Source: Dimargaris cristalligena
Lineage: Eukaryota; Kickxellomycota; Dimargaritomycetes; Dimargaritales; Dimargaritaceae
Assembly: GCA_027576995.1 (NCBI GenBank)
Contig: JANBQC010000048.1
Coordinates: 1,429-12,941, forward strand
Length of the DNA: 11,513 nucleotides
Direction: 5' to 3'
A program made the position numbers and the translations under genes. This document shows, piece after piece, positions 1 to 9,646 of the stretch. The notes below the pieces were generated by a model. That model was not told the DNA's origin, made no database searches, and saw only the letters and a program-made list of their open reading frames with translations. The first letter of the stretch is position 1. The number at the start of each line of letters is the position of its first letter.

Positions 1-466
1 TCACTCGAAGCACCTCCCCTATTCAGAATACAAAATTCCACCAAAGCATCATCTATTCGTATTACCCTAGCCACTATTTTACACCATTCTAAATTAAATC
101 AGTACGGCCTTCAAGACAATTCCATTATTGCTAAATACTAAACCAATGCGTAAACTAAAATAAACATTATATTGATTTAAAACCACCGAGAGTCCAGGTT
201 AGGATATAACCAAGCCACGCCCCCCCATCAAAGGGCACTATTAAAAATTAACCACAAATAATTATATATGTAATATAGGTAAATACTGAAGGAAGGAACA
301 ATAAGAATTGTAGAAACAATGTCACTGGAATAATGCTAGACCGGGGAGTAAAGCATGCCGCGGGGCAGGACGGGCCGCGCAGGAATCGGGTTGGTTACGT
401 AATCGAGATGTCAATACTAAGGAGATCAGACGCACTAAGAGGGGGAAGGAGAGGCCAACCGCGAAT

Positions 467-496
467 AAAGAGGGAGAGAGAGAGAAAGAGAGAGGG
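467..496 (+). repeat. GA low-complexity purine tract
   Basis: This is an uninterrupted 30-nt run of purines, mostly GA dinucleotides, inside a wider purine-rich segment of about 430-620. It is an ordinary simple-sequence tract. On the minus strand it reads as a CT tract, of the kind common in fungal promoters, but no gene is attached to it in this window. Confidence 0.8.
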
Positions 497-682
497 TGAG
501 ATAGGGAAAACGATACGCAGATGCAAAGCAGGTCGGAGTAAATACGGAGTTGGTGCGTGTTTGGAGATAGAGTGTTCGGTGGGGAAAAGAGAAGTGAAGG
601 ATGGGATAACAAAAAAGTGCAAAGATACGGAAGGTGTGGTTAGAATTCGTTTTAGGTGGTAGGTAGGGTCCAAAAAAAAATT

Positions 683-701
683 GGGGGGAGGGGAGGGGAG
701 G
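683..701 (+). repeat. G-rich block (runs of 6, 4, 4 and 2 G)
   Basis: Four G runs are separated by single A residues and follow an A9 tract at 672-680. A two-tetrad quadruplex is possible. A three-tetrad one would have to borrow the GGG at 666-668 across a long loop. No function is assigned. Confidence 0.5.
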
Positions 702-1239
702 AAGCGCTCGAACGATCGCGACGATGACGGCCAAAGGCAGTAGCAGGGTGGGGGGAATACGCGCACGTCGGTGGAAGAGGATAGAGTGTATATATGTGTG
801 GGTGGTCTAAGGAGAAGAATCTGCTAAATCGTTCAGCCGCTACGTTGCTACCGCTAAACTAGAGGGATAAAGGGGGCTAAGCTGCACTATAAGGGGAAAC
901 GCAGTGACATCGGACAAAATCGCAGCATCGGAAATGAATACCGTGGGTCAATTAAAAGGCAAGCGGTACGTTGAATGTTTCAAACGGGTGAGGATAGCGT
1001 ATCGGATGTATAGCCCCAAGGCAAGTCTCGTACGTAGAAAAAGCAATAGCGAAGAATAGTCCGAATTTGGTGCTGGTGCCGATGTCGGCAGATCCATGGA
1101 AAAAGAATCGCGATAAAGACGGAAGTACCTCGTAAGAAATAGTGCAGTAGAAAAAATAACGGCCCCCCAACATTCGAATAGGAAAATAAACAGTAATAAG
1201 AATAGGTAAATATAGATAGAATGGAAGTGGTTTAGACAC

Positions 1240-4200
1240 TTACGCGAAACGTGATTTAATACGTTCCAATTCCCGCTCGAGCCGCTTCGAGTATTCCCGC
1301 TGTTCCTCCGCCTCCCGTTCGGCCCGGCGCTTGCTGAGCTGGAGGCTATTCTCGACTGACTCGAGTTCGTCGATATGGGTCTTCATGCGCTGAAGTTTCT
1401 GGTCCATGCGCTTCATCTCCTCATCCTGGCGCGACTTCAGCTTGTCGCGCTCGGAGACCTGGAACTGCAGCTCGCGGATCATCCGTTCCATCTTGCGGGT
1501 GTTGCGCATGGTTTCGTTCTTTTCCTTGGCCTCGCTTTCGAGCTGCTGGGTCAGGTTAGCCGGAACTGACGTGAACCGGTGGGTACCGCGGGAATAGTCG
1601 GCCATGGAGCACATTTCGAGATCCACCAGGCGCAGGTTAAGGTCCTTGATCTGCTTCTCCAGCTGGATCTTGGCCTTGGTCAACTCGGTGTTGGTCTGGC
1701 GCTCGCGGTTGAGTTCGTCTTGGTTGTCCTTGAGGAGCTCCTCGACCTTGTTGAGTTTGGAAATGGCCGTCTCGGAAATATCGCGCTCTTCCTCGAGTTG
1801 CTCCCGCAGCTGCTTGGCCTCGGTTTCAACCATAGCCAGGGACTTCTCTAATTGCTGACACTGCTTGTTGGTTGCCGACACCTTGGTATCCATCTCTTCG
1901 AGGCGCAGTTCGAGATGCTTACGGGTCTTGGTGGACATGTCACTCTGGGCCTGGGTCTCCTCGAGGCGAGCCATAAGGTCCCGCACCTGATCCGTGAGCG
2001 CTGCCGCCCGTTCTCGCACCGCCGAGTGACTGGCCTGGGTCTCGGTGTAGCCACCTTGCAGATTGTTCCACTTCTCTTCGATACGCTCCTTCTCGCGCTG
2101 GAAGGCCACCGAGCATTTGGATTCGACTTCCAGTTTACGCTCCAGTTCGCCGGTCTGTTTACCGAGGGCAATGTTATGTTCGCGCAGTTCGATCCCGGCG
2201 GCCTTCTCCTTTTCAAGTTCGGCGGTTAGGTCCTCCAATTCCTTCTGGTACTTGGTGCGCATGGCGTGCATGGTCTGGTCGTGCTCCTCAATGTCTTTCT
2301 TATGGTGTTCGGTGACCACCTGGACCTCCTCCTGGAGCCGATGGCGGACGTGAGCCAAGTCGGCGATAATCAGAGCGTCTTCGTCCATCTTGGCCTGCAG
2401 GTGCAATAGGCGCTGTTCCAGCATACGGGTCTGGCCTTCGGCAGCCTCGCGATCCTCCTTGACCTTATCCACCAGATCATTCCAGTCCTGCAGAGCGGCC
2501 TTGACGTGGCTCTCGCTCTTCTGGGCTTTGAGCTTTTCGACCTCGGCGGCCTCGAGCTGGACCATCACGTCATCCAAGCGGGCCCGGTAGGCCTTGAGCG
2601 AATCGGCTAGTTCCGAAGCCTTGGCAGCCTCGGTCTGGTAGCGTAGTTCCGCCTCCTTGAGTTCGGCAGTGGCCCGCTTCACGGTCGATTCGTCATCCGA
2701 CCGGCGCAGAATCTCGGCCTCCAGTCGGGCTTTGAGTTGATCCACTTCGCCCTGAAGGTCGCGGCGGAGGGTTTCGCCACTTTCGACCTCGTGCTGCTTG
2801 TCCTCGTTCTCCTGCTGGGCCAGTCGTAGAGCGGCCATTAGGGCGCGGCGGGACTCCTCGAGTTTCTCCAGGCGGGCTTCCATGTCCTGCTTGACCTTGG
2901 TCTTGAGGTACTCCAGCTCCGTGTTGCCCACCTCGCGGGCCTTCTCCAAGGTCGACCGGGCTTCACTAACGTCGTTGAGTTGAGTACGCACGGTCTGTAG
3001 CTCGGCCTTGAGTTTCTTGACCATGTCCTGAAGGGAGTTGCGCGAGTTAAGGTGGGCAGCCGCTTCAATCGTCACTTCATCCAGGCGCTTCTCCATTTGG
3101 CGGCGAGCGCGCTCCAGCGAATCAAATTGGCCCTCTAGGTGTTCCATCTGAGTTTGGAGGGTACTGGATTTCTTCTCGTGACGCTTGGCCAGCTCCTCGA
3201 GGTCGCTGCGGGCCTTGCGTTCGGTTTCAAATTGCACTTGCAACTCACGCAGACTGGTCTCAGCCCGCTTTTTGGCCTGCTCCAGCTCGGACTTGGATTT
3301 GGCCGAGTGGTCGACCGTAGAGGTTAGTTCGGCGTACTCGGCCTCGAGGCGCTTCTTAACCTTAAGCAGTTCCATCTTGGCCGCCAGCTCTTCGTCCAGT
3401 CGTTCGCCCAGCGCGTTGACTTCCTTGAGAAGGAGGCGACGGCCTTCTTCCATTTGACCGTCCTTCTCTCGCAGCTCGGACTCGACCTGTTGGCGGAACT
3501 CGGCCTGCTGTTCCTCGAACCGACGCTTGATCTCCTCGGTCTTCAGCCGCTCGCTCTTCTCGAATTCGAGCTGAGATTCTAGACCTTCCATTTGGGCCTC
3601 GAGTTGGCGCTTGGACTTTTCGAGTTCGTGGACGTTGCGAGCACCATCGCCAATTTCGTCAATCAGACCCTGCAGTTCCTTCTCGAGGTCGCCCTTGCTG
3701 CGCTGAATCACAGTCAGTTGTTTGGCCTTCTCCTCCACCTCGGCTTGGGTTGATTCGAGAGTGCCCTGAAGCTTGCGCAGTTGGGACTCGGTCTGGTCGC
3801 GTTGCTTGCGTTCGTTGTCCAATTGGTTATGGAATTCCTTAAGCTGGGCCTCCAGCTGCTTGCCCGCTTTATCGGACGACCGCACCAGGGTGTGTTCGCG
3901 CTCAATCTCGTGCTTCAGATCTTCCACCTCGGTGACAAGGCGGCTCTTGGCCTTTTCCAGGGCCGCATTGGTACGCTCCAGTTCCTCGAGTTTGGTACGG
4001 GCCTCGGTGAGATCGGCTTCAACCTTGCGGCGCCCATCCTCCAGGGATGACTTCAGCAGCAGCGTTTCGCCATGGTGCTGTTCCTTGAGCTCCTCAATCT
4101 CGGCAGTGGCCTGAGCTAAGCGACTCTGGAGTTCCTCACGATTGGTGTCCATTTCCTCGAGACGCCCCCGCAGTTCGGCGAGCTCAGTATCCATACGGGT

Positions 4201-7200
4201 CCGTGCATCCTGCAGGTTATCCCGTTGCCGCTGGGCCTCGGTCTTCTCCTCTTGTAAAGTAGCGAGAGCGTGTTCAGCGGCGATGCGCTTCTGCTCGGAT
4301 TCTGCGTAGTCCACGTCCAACTGAGTAAACTGGTCCTTGATCACGCCCAATTCGGACTCGACGGTGGCCTTGGCCTCAGTCAGTTTGGCAACCTCCGATC
4401 CGGTGTGAGTGAGCTTGGCCCCCCGGGAATCGAGCTCAGCCTGCAACTTGCGTTTGGAGTCTTCCAGTTCGTGTACGGTGGCGGTAAGTTGCTCTAGTCG
4501 TTGGGTGAGCTCATCGAGGGTACTGGTGGCCTGGCCGTGGTTTTCCGTTAGAACCTTGTGGGCGTGCTGGGTGTCCTGTAGCTCGGTGCGCAACACCTCA
4601 GTAGTTTGGACGTGTTTCTTACGTGTATCATCGAGCTCTGTCTGAACCAGGACCAGGGATTGGCGCACCTTGCCCAACTCTTCTTCGCGAAGCCGGGCCA
4701 TTTCCGTTTGCTTGGTTTCCTCGTCCATCTTGGCGTTGGCTAGCTGACGGATCCCGTCCAACTCCGCCTCAAGCTGCACTCGCTGATTCACTAGACGCTC
4801 CCGTTCGGCCTGTCCGGCGGCCAGCTCCTGTTGGAAGGAGTCGAGCTTAACGGTGAGGTCGCGGGCCTGCTTATCCAGGGTCTCCCGGTCAGCCTGGCTG
4901 GTCTTCAACCGTGCGGTTAGAGTCTCCCATTCGCTAGTTTTCTCACTGTGTCGGTTGCGCCAAGTATCACGATCGGCCACAACGGTGTCCAGTTCCTGGC
5001 GCAGTTGGGCTATGGACTCCTCAAGGGTGGATCGTTCGGACCCCAGGACAGAACGCTCTTGGGATTCGCTCTGCAGACGCTCTTCCAGGCCGGCGATATC
5101 GCCTTGGAGCTTTTGGGCCTGCTTCTCCAACTCAATTTGACGGATCTCGCCGGACTCCAGGGCCTCTACGGCTTGCTCCAGGCGGGCAACCTTATCGGTG
5201 TGCTCTTCCACCAGAGCTTGGTACTTGGCGGCCTCGGCCTCGAGCTGGGCCTGAACTTCGGCAATCTGTTGGTCGCGGGACTGCTTTTCCTGACCCAAGG
5301 TCTCGAGTACGACGGCCTCGTCAGTTAGCTTGGCGGCCATCTCCTGCAATTTCGACTCCGCCACTACCTTGGCCTGGCCTAATTCCTCGCAGACCTGCTC
5401 CAGGCGCTCAAGTTCGGCGGAGTGTTCACGGAGGCTCTCTTCCAGGCTTACTTCGCGCTCCTGGGTACGCTTCAGAATAGCCTCCTGATCCAGGGCCAGG
5501 TTACGCTCGGAGTCCAGCATTACCTGTACCTTTTTCTTCTCGGCGACCAGATGGTCGTGGGTGGCTTGGAGTTCCTGTTGGTGCGTGACCTGCTCGGCTA
5601 ATCGCGTCTCGAGTCGCAGGATTGTCTCCTCCTTCAGCTTGATTTCCTCGTCAATGCGAGTCACCTGGAGTAGGGGCTTAACCTGGGTGTATAGACGCCA
5701 CCAGGCCCACTCGCGTAGCTGGACGTAAACCCGCGCGTTCTTTTGGATGACCCGAATGGCCTTGGCCTGGTCTAACCGGCGCCGGAGTTGACGCCGTGCT
5801 AGATGGCCACGGCAAAAGGCCTGGAAGTTGGAGATAATTTGGGACAGTTTAACGTCGCGGATCTCTTCCAGTTCAGGTAGAATACCGGCCCGGAAAAACA
5901 CCTTGCTATGGCCCACGCGGAACTGGGTAGGGTCCATCTGAAGGGCGGCCAATAGCAACACCGCGGCTTGCTTACTATCAACGAACCCGCGTCCGATGGC
6001 ACTGGGGGCGAGGATCTCGTAACGCTGACGGAACTCGGGGAAGGGTAGGCGATTAGGGAAGCCCTGGCGACAAATACGAATGCCCTCCAACACACCGTTA
6101 CAACGAAGCTGCTCCAGAACCAGTGGTGTATTGATCACTTTCGGAATCTTCTGTTCGTTGGGAATGATACACCGGACAAAATGCGGGTCGGTGGAGTACA
6201 GCTGAGTCATGAGCGAGTTGAGCTGCTCCTTGTGGCGCTGGCCTACCGTACGGAAGGCCCCGCGCTTGGCACGACCCCGGGTTTGGGTGGGCTCCGGGGT
6301 GGTCTCTTTGTAATCGACGAAGAGTTGGGCGACAAAGGATTCGGTGGATTGGGCCAACAGGCGGGTGATGTTCTCATTGAGGGGGTCCTTATTCTTGTCT
6401 AGCCAGCCGTCGGTGGAGTACTCGACCTGCGAAGCGTAGTGCTGTACGATGAAACCCTGTTTGAAGCGCGGGGCCTCATACTGGGTGGACCTCCCACGCC
6501 ACAGGCTGTGTAGTTTGTCGGTGAACGTACGGTCAGTGGCTTTGGGCATCACACATTCTTCATCCAAACACGACAGGATACCAATCGGGTTAGTCTTCTC
6601 GATTAAGTCAATGGTGGGTTGCAAGTCCAGACCAAAGTCGATAAACTGCCAGTCGATGCCCTCGCGTTTGTACTCCTCTTGTTCGAGGACAAACATGTGG
6701 TGATTGAAGAATTGCTGGAGGCGTTCATTGGTGTAGTTGATGCACAGCTGCTCAAAGCTGTTGACTTCAAAGATTTCGAAGCCCGCAATATCCAACACAC
6801 CAATGAAACCGCTCTTACTGCTCGGGCGATCAATAGTAGAGTTGATCCGATCGATCAATTTACCGAACATGCGTTCGTACAGATGACGAGCCAGGGCCTC
6901 CAACGAGTAGGTGACCTGTTGGACGGTACGGGCTTGGGTAACCCAGTCGCGACCGGCCTTCATTCGGGGACGCAGTAGACCTTTGGTAAAGTCGGCTAAA
7001 GGGATACCCAAAAGGTGGCAGACCTTCTCGGCGGCGACCGACTCCGACATCATGGCCTGGTCATCCCGACTCGAGGTGACCTTGATATTACCCAGGTGGA
7101 GAACCGAGGCAAGAATGCGGAATAGGTTCTTCTGGAGCTCGGGGGCAAAGTCCATGATGGTCAACGACTCCAGCAGCAATTTAAAGTCGTGGGCATCATC

Positions 7201-7627
7201 GACACCGTCGATTTCCTTGAGTGATTCGCGTACATAAGTGTAGTCATTCAACCCGCCATCGAGCAGGAGCTCCTTCTTGAGCTCGGCAGGGGCGCCCTTA
7301 AGAAGTTGGTAAAAGACGTGGTAGTTACGCTCTTTGGAGGACTGATGGGTGACGCGGGACTTCTCAAACAAATACCAATCGATGTACGCCCCAGAAATGT
7401 ACCCGCTGTTGTTGAACGCGATGCGGATAAATTTACCGAAGCGGGAAGAGTTGTTATTGCGCACCGTCTTGGCATTACCGAATGCTTCGAGGATGGGATT
7501 GGCTCGAAGAATCTGTTGCTCAAGGGTGTTGGTGGCGGACTTTGTCTTGGACCTTTCGCTGGCGATGCCGGTGAGGTACTGGATAACCTTTTTGGTGTTT
7601 TCGGTTTTACCGGCACCGGACTCACCG
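1240..7627 (-). other. Myosin II exon 3 (rest of motor, IQ neck and entire tail)
   Basis: A single 6.4-kb exon carries residues from Thr183/Gly184 to the end with no frame interruption. It holds the P-loop, both switches, the [24 protein letters not shown] actin-binding region, loop 2, the [12 protein letters not shown] helices, VFFRAG, two IQ motifs and the coiled coil. The tail is rich in Glu, Gln, Lys, Arg and Leu with heptad periodicity. A non-coil break with Gly and Pro ([17 protein letters not shown]) lies at about residues 2191-2207. A final short coil ends in [14 protein letters not shown]. Confidence 0.95.
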
Positions 7628-8652
7628 CTGAGGGTTCGCATAGGTAGGGAGGTTAGAGGCAATTAATAATAAGACTCGATTAGACATTCCGAAGGAGGCA
7701 TAGGATTACGTGGGGGTGCGATGTAAGTGGCCGAGAGTGAACTAGTTCAAGTACTGGGGTAGGCAAGAGTGACTATTAACCTCGGACTTACGTAATCAGA
7801 ATGGACTGGTTCTCCCGGTGCTGGAGCATAGACTGGTACGCCGTATCAGAAATGGCAAAGATGTGGGGCGCGATCTCGCCCCGCTTTTTGCCGCGATAGG
7901 ACTTGAGGATCTCATCCGTATAAATAGGGAAGTTGTAATACGGATTCACGGCCACCAAGAAAAGGCCGGAATAGGTGTAAATGAGGTTGTCGTAGTAGCG
8001 CAATTTAAGGTTATGTACTACGGACGCTTCGTTTAGGTAACCCAGATCCGCCATGTCTTCGACCTTGTCGAATTTAGGCGGATTAACCTTTTCAAGGTCG
8101 TTATTACTGACCAGGTATTCCTAATAAAATAAGTAGTTGGGAAATGGTGAGTAATGGGGGAGTAGTAAACTTGTGGTAAGCGACACGCCCCTAGTGGATT
8201 GTAGGTGAACCAATGTTGCAAAAGATAGGGGATTTGGGGATCCACCCAATGATGGGGTGTGTTTGGGAAGGTGAAAAACGCTACCCTTAGAATCAGAGAC
8301 TGTGGCAGCCGACTGATTAAATGACAGAGTTCCCGGCTATTTGGATAGTATGTCTAGATCAGACCAAATTGGTACCCACTTTGATCGATCCACATCAATC
8401 AAGGGCTAAACCGGTTTCGGGGGTTTATCTTACCTGACCGTTTTGGAGATGGACAATGACGTCGTCGTTAACCTCCTCCCTCACGATATACCCGAGCTCG
8501 TAGCCCTTTTCGACGTCGGGTACCCATACGTACCGCTTATCGGAGAAATTGGCCTGTGCTATCTCATCGTGTACTTTCGACCCCGAAAGCTTTTTGAGCT
8601 CGTTATGGCGGGAAGTCGTGTACGACGGTGTCGGTGATATGGATCCGAGCAT
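1240..8652 (-). CDS. Class II (cytokinetic, non-muscle type) myosin heavy chain, 3 exons, about 2311 aa
   Basis: This is an actin-based ATPase motor that forms bipolar filaments; in fungi it drives contractile-ring assembly and cytokinesis. The coding sequence joins 8652-8434, 8120-7792 and 7627-1240, which totals 6936 nt, exactly 2312 codons. In order it shows an SH3-like Myosin_N domain (about 45-73), [14 protein letters not shown] entering the motor (about 84-97), P-loop GESGAGKT (184-191), switch [10 protein letters not shown] (from 240), switch II DIAGFE (462-467), a TEDS-site Glu (about 585), a basic loop 2 (about 621-645), and the SH helices with Cys692 and Cys702. Two IQ motifs follow (about 780-800 and 806-826), then the invariant-type Pro at about 834. 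From there an almost continuous coiled coil of about 1470 residues runs to the end. The start at 8652 is the first Met after an in-frame TGA and has G at -3. The tail is longer than the roughly 1100 residues of animal myosin II, which fits fungal homologues. The stop codon overlaps a GTAAGT donor, so a short extra 3' exon is possible. Orthologue names differ (myo2, MYO1, myoB), so no symbol is given. Confidence 0.95.
7628..7791 (-). other. Myosin II intron 2 (164 nt), immediately upstream of the P-loop
   Basis: The donor is ATTAC|GTAAGT (GT at 7791-7790) and the acceptor is CCCTCAG|CGGTGAG (AG at 7629-7628). A TCTAAC branch-site match lies about 25 nt before the AG. Splicing rebuilds an ACC Thr codon and gives [12 protein letters not shown]. 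The open frame running into the intron from exon 3 (a Met at 7662) is therefore not a real N-terminus. Confidence 0.94.
7792..8120 (-). other. Myosin II exon 2 (start of the motor up to just before the P-loop)
   Basis: It encodes about residues 74-183 and includes [43 protein letters not shown] and [14 protein letters not shown], all hallmark N-terminal motor segments. It ends as ENQSILIT with the Thr codon split after its second base. The internal Met at 8054, within DMADL, is not the start because the homologous sequence clearly continues upstream of it to the acceptor at 8120. Confidence 0.93.
8121..8433 (-). other. Myosin II intron 1 (313 nt, phase 0)
   Basis: The donor is CAG|GTAAGA at 8433 and the acceptor is TTTATTAG|GAA, with AG at 8122-8121 after a pyrimidine-rich stretch. 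A CCAAC that could be the branch site lies about 15-20 nt upstream of the AG. Joining gives LQNGQ followed by [17 protein letters not shown], the expected continuation in fungal myosin II. The length is roughly twice that of intron 2. I saw no exon inside it. Confidence 0.87.
8434..8652 (-). other. Myosin II exon 1 (N-terminal extension and Myosin_N SH3-like domain)
   Basis: It encodes 73 residues. The first 35 or so are Ser/Thr-rich and variable. They are followed by the pattern [29 protein letters not shown], typical of the small SH3-like barrel before the myosin motor. The exon ends in phase 0 at CAG, directly before a GTAAGA donor (GT at 8433-8432). Upstream of the ATG an in-frame TGA closes the frame within six codons. 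Confidence 0.88.
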
Positions 8653-8694
8653 GGCTGGAGGGCTGAATCATGTTGATAGAAAGGGAATATGCAT

Positions 8695-8703
8695 ATTTAT
8701 ATA
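8695..8703 (-). promoter_or_regulatory. TATA box of the myosin gene
   Basis: The minus strand reads TATATAAAT, 42 bp upstream of the myosin ATG at 8652. It is a strong match to the TATA consensus and correctly oriented. The short distance to the ATG would imply a short 5' leader. A second AT run (TATATATAT) lies further upstream at about 8725-8733. Confidence 0.5.
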
Positions 8704-8883
8704 GGGGGGTTAGAGTGGCGGTAGATATATATATCCACTAGATCAAGGGAGGCGGCTCAACCACGGGCCCTATACTTAGGACAGAATATAACCGAGTAGA
8801 AGGGGCTAGTGGCTGTTTAACGAGGAGTTGATTAGGCCCCCCGCTGGAGCCTTGTGGTCCAAGGTGGTTAAAGCTTGTCAGCG

Positions 8884-8902
8884 CCGGGCTATATGCGCCC
8901 GG
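8884..8902. repeat. GC-rich inverted repeat (CCGGGC / GCCCGG)
   Basis: The 6-bp perfect arms at 8884-8889 and 8897-8902 are separated by 7 nt. It lies in the myosin upstream region, just 5' (plus strand) of a minus-strand GTAAGT at 8923-8918. It is a small hairpin or dyad of unknown role and could be chance in GC-rich sequence. Confidence 0.35.
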
Positions 8903-9270
8903 TTCCCGGATGGTAGAACTTACCGCAGAGCAGTCTGGGAATAAAGCGAGTTAGGATAAGCAGGGTCACCTGAAGGGGAGGGGAGGGGGTCAACCGCCGG
9001 GATGTGATTCCGCTAAACGGAGGGGTTGGCTGGAAGACTTGAGGCAGTCGAAGGGTGGTCAATCGACCAAGAGAAGTATGGCTGGATAATAGGGAACGGC
9101 CGAGACTTAATAGAAGGAACGTCGGCACGACGCAATAGATAGAATAAATAACAGCAAATATGTAAACCACGGTGTACCACCCGATCGCAACCGAGTAGTT
9201 GGGAGAGCGTATAGGTAAGGAGTTTGAGTTCAACAGACAGAACAGGTATTTGAAAAACGAAACCAAGGAC

Positions 9271-9304
9271 AGAGAGAAAGAAAGAGAGAGAGAAGGAGGG
9301 AAGG
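9271..9304 (+). repeat. GA purine tract (CT tract on the myosin strand)
   Basis: This is a 34-nt uninterrupted purine run, mostly GA. On the myosin coding strand it is a CT tract about 620 bp upstream of the start codon. Pyrimidine tracts are common in fungal promoters, but the distance is large, so a role here is only a possibility. Confidence 0.7.
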
Positions 9305-9330
9305 CGAGGGAAGGGGCCTGAAGAAGTAGG

Positions 9331-9338
9331 GTAAACAA
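9331..9338 (+). promoter_or_regulatory. Forkhead-type motif 1 (GTAAACAA)
   Basis: It matches exactly the RYAAACA core bound by forkhead transcription factors, extended to GTAAACAA. It lies about 680 bp from the myosin start and 810 bp from the other gene's start. It is one of several such motifs in this shared promoter. Binding is inferred from the motif alone. Confidence 0.4.
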
Positions 9339-9498
9339 CGCTTAGGACACGCCAGGGCCTGCCTGTATTAATATAGATGCCGGATGGGGCAAACGGTGTA
9401 TGCGCCTGGCAGGAACGGAGAGTGTGCCAAAGCCGAGGGGGGTTTCTGTGGGCATCTCGCTTTAAACTCCGCTATATGGGAGTTGGGCTCTGCCAAAG

Positions 9499-9517
9499 GT
9501 AAACAATCCCCGCAACG
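9499..9517 (+). promoter_or_regulatory. Forkhead-type motif 2 (GTAAACAA) next to a PCB-like GCAACG
   Basis: GTAAACAA at 9499-9506 is followed after 5 bp by GCAACG at 9512-9517. In fission yeast, forkhead sites and the PCB element (core GNAACR, for example GCAACG) together direct M-G1 transcription of mitosis and cytokinesis genes through the PBF complex (Fkh2, Sep1, Mbx1). Whether this lineage uses the same pair is not known; only the sequence match is direct. Confidence 0.4.
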
Positions 9518-9531
9518 GATAGAGCCGTTGC
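9512..9531. repeat. Perfect 7-bp inverted repeat (GCAACGG / CCGTTGC, 6-nt spacer)
   Basis: The arms at 9512-9518 and 9525-9531 are exact reverse complements around ATAGAG and are followed by TTTTAG. It could be a dyad site for a dimeric regulator (each arm carries the PCB-like core) or a chance hairpin. It is not a terminator in a eukaryotic context. Confidence 0.45.
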
Positions 9532-9646
9532 TTTTAGTGTAGCACCGTCTGGCTTGTAGATTTTATAAGAAGACTGGCTAGACTATTTTATTAAGGCCAA
9601 TTAAAGATGGCGATGCCTTTACAACCAGGAACGAAGGCTGGCCAAC

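Larger units (their letters stand above)
1..1239. other. Intergenic region 3' of the myosin gene, no convincing gene
   Basis: Positions 1-330 are AT-rich and stop-rich on both strands. Positions 430-760 are purine-rich on the plus strand, with GA tracts, an A9 run and a G-rich block. The short open frames here translate to low-complexity Arg/Glu/Lys/Gly-rich protein on the plus strand or Ser/Leu/Pro-rich protein on the minus strand, as expected from a purine tract, and none shows a recognisable domain. The right part, about 780-1239, should hold the myosin 3' UTR and possibly a small last exon. I found no AATAAA on the minus strand in this part. A pyrimidine-rich minus strand could be promoter sequence of a further leftward gene beyond the edge, but this is speculation. 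Confidence 0.6.

Noticed and set aside
333..662. Plus-strand 109-codon open frame in the purine-rich region
   Set aside because: It is an Arg/Glu/Lys/Gly composition product of the GA tract and has no domain.
952..1239. Minus-strand 95-codon open frame just after the myosin stop
   Set aside because: It is in a different frame from the possible spliced 3' exon and is AT-rich and hydrophobic. It has no domain and is probably 3' UTR.
6431..6460. HYAS in place of HYAG in the myosin actin-binding region as a functional defect
   Set aside because: Small substitutions at this Gly occur in fungal myosin II as far as I recall, and every other motor signature is intact, so this is normal variation.
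7628..7662. Met at 7662 as the start of the myosin protein
   Set aside because: The first 12 residues are intron sequence. Splicing from 7792 to 7627 gives the conserved [12 protein letters not shown] join, and the upstream exons encode the required motor N-terminus.
1375..7666. Many plus-strand and other-frame open frames inside the myosin exon
   Set aside because: They are shadows of the GC-rich, Glu/Leu/Gln-rich coiled-coil and motor coding sequence. Their translations are low-complexity Leu/Ser-rich and show no domain.
8889..9338. Minus-strand 149-codon open frame upstream of myosin
   Set aside because: It begins in the CT tract and is Ser/Leu/Phe-rich. The hydrophobic look comes from pyrimidine-rich DNA, and there is no family similarity I recognise.
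9512..9535. Hairpin followed by TTTT as an intrinsic terminator
   Set aside because: The genome is clearly eukaryotic, and the stem is short with only four T residues. A regulatory dyad or chance is more likely.
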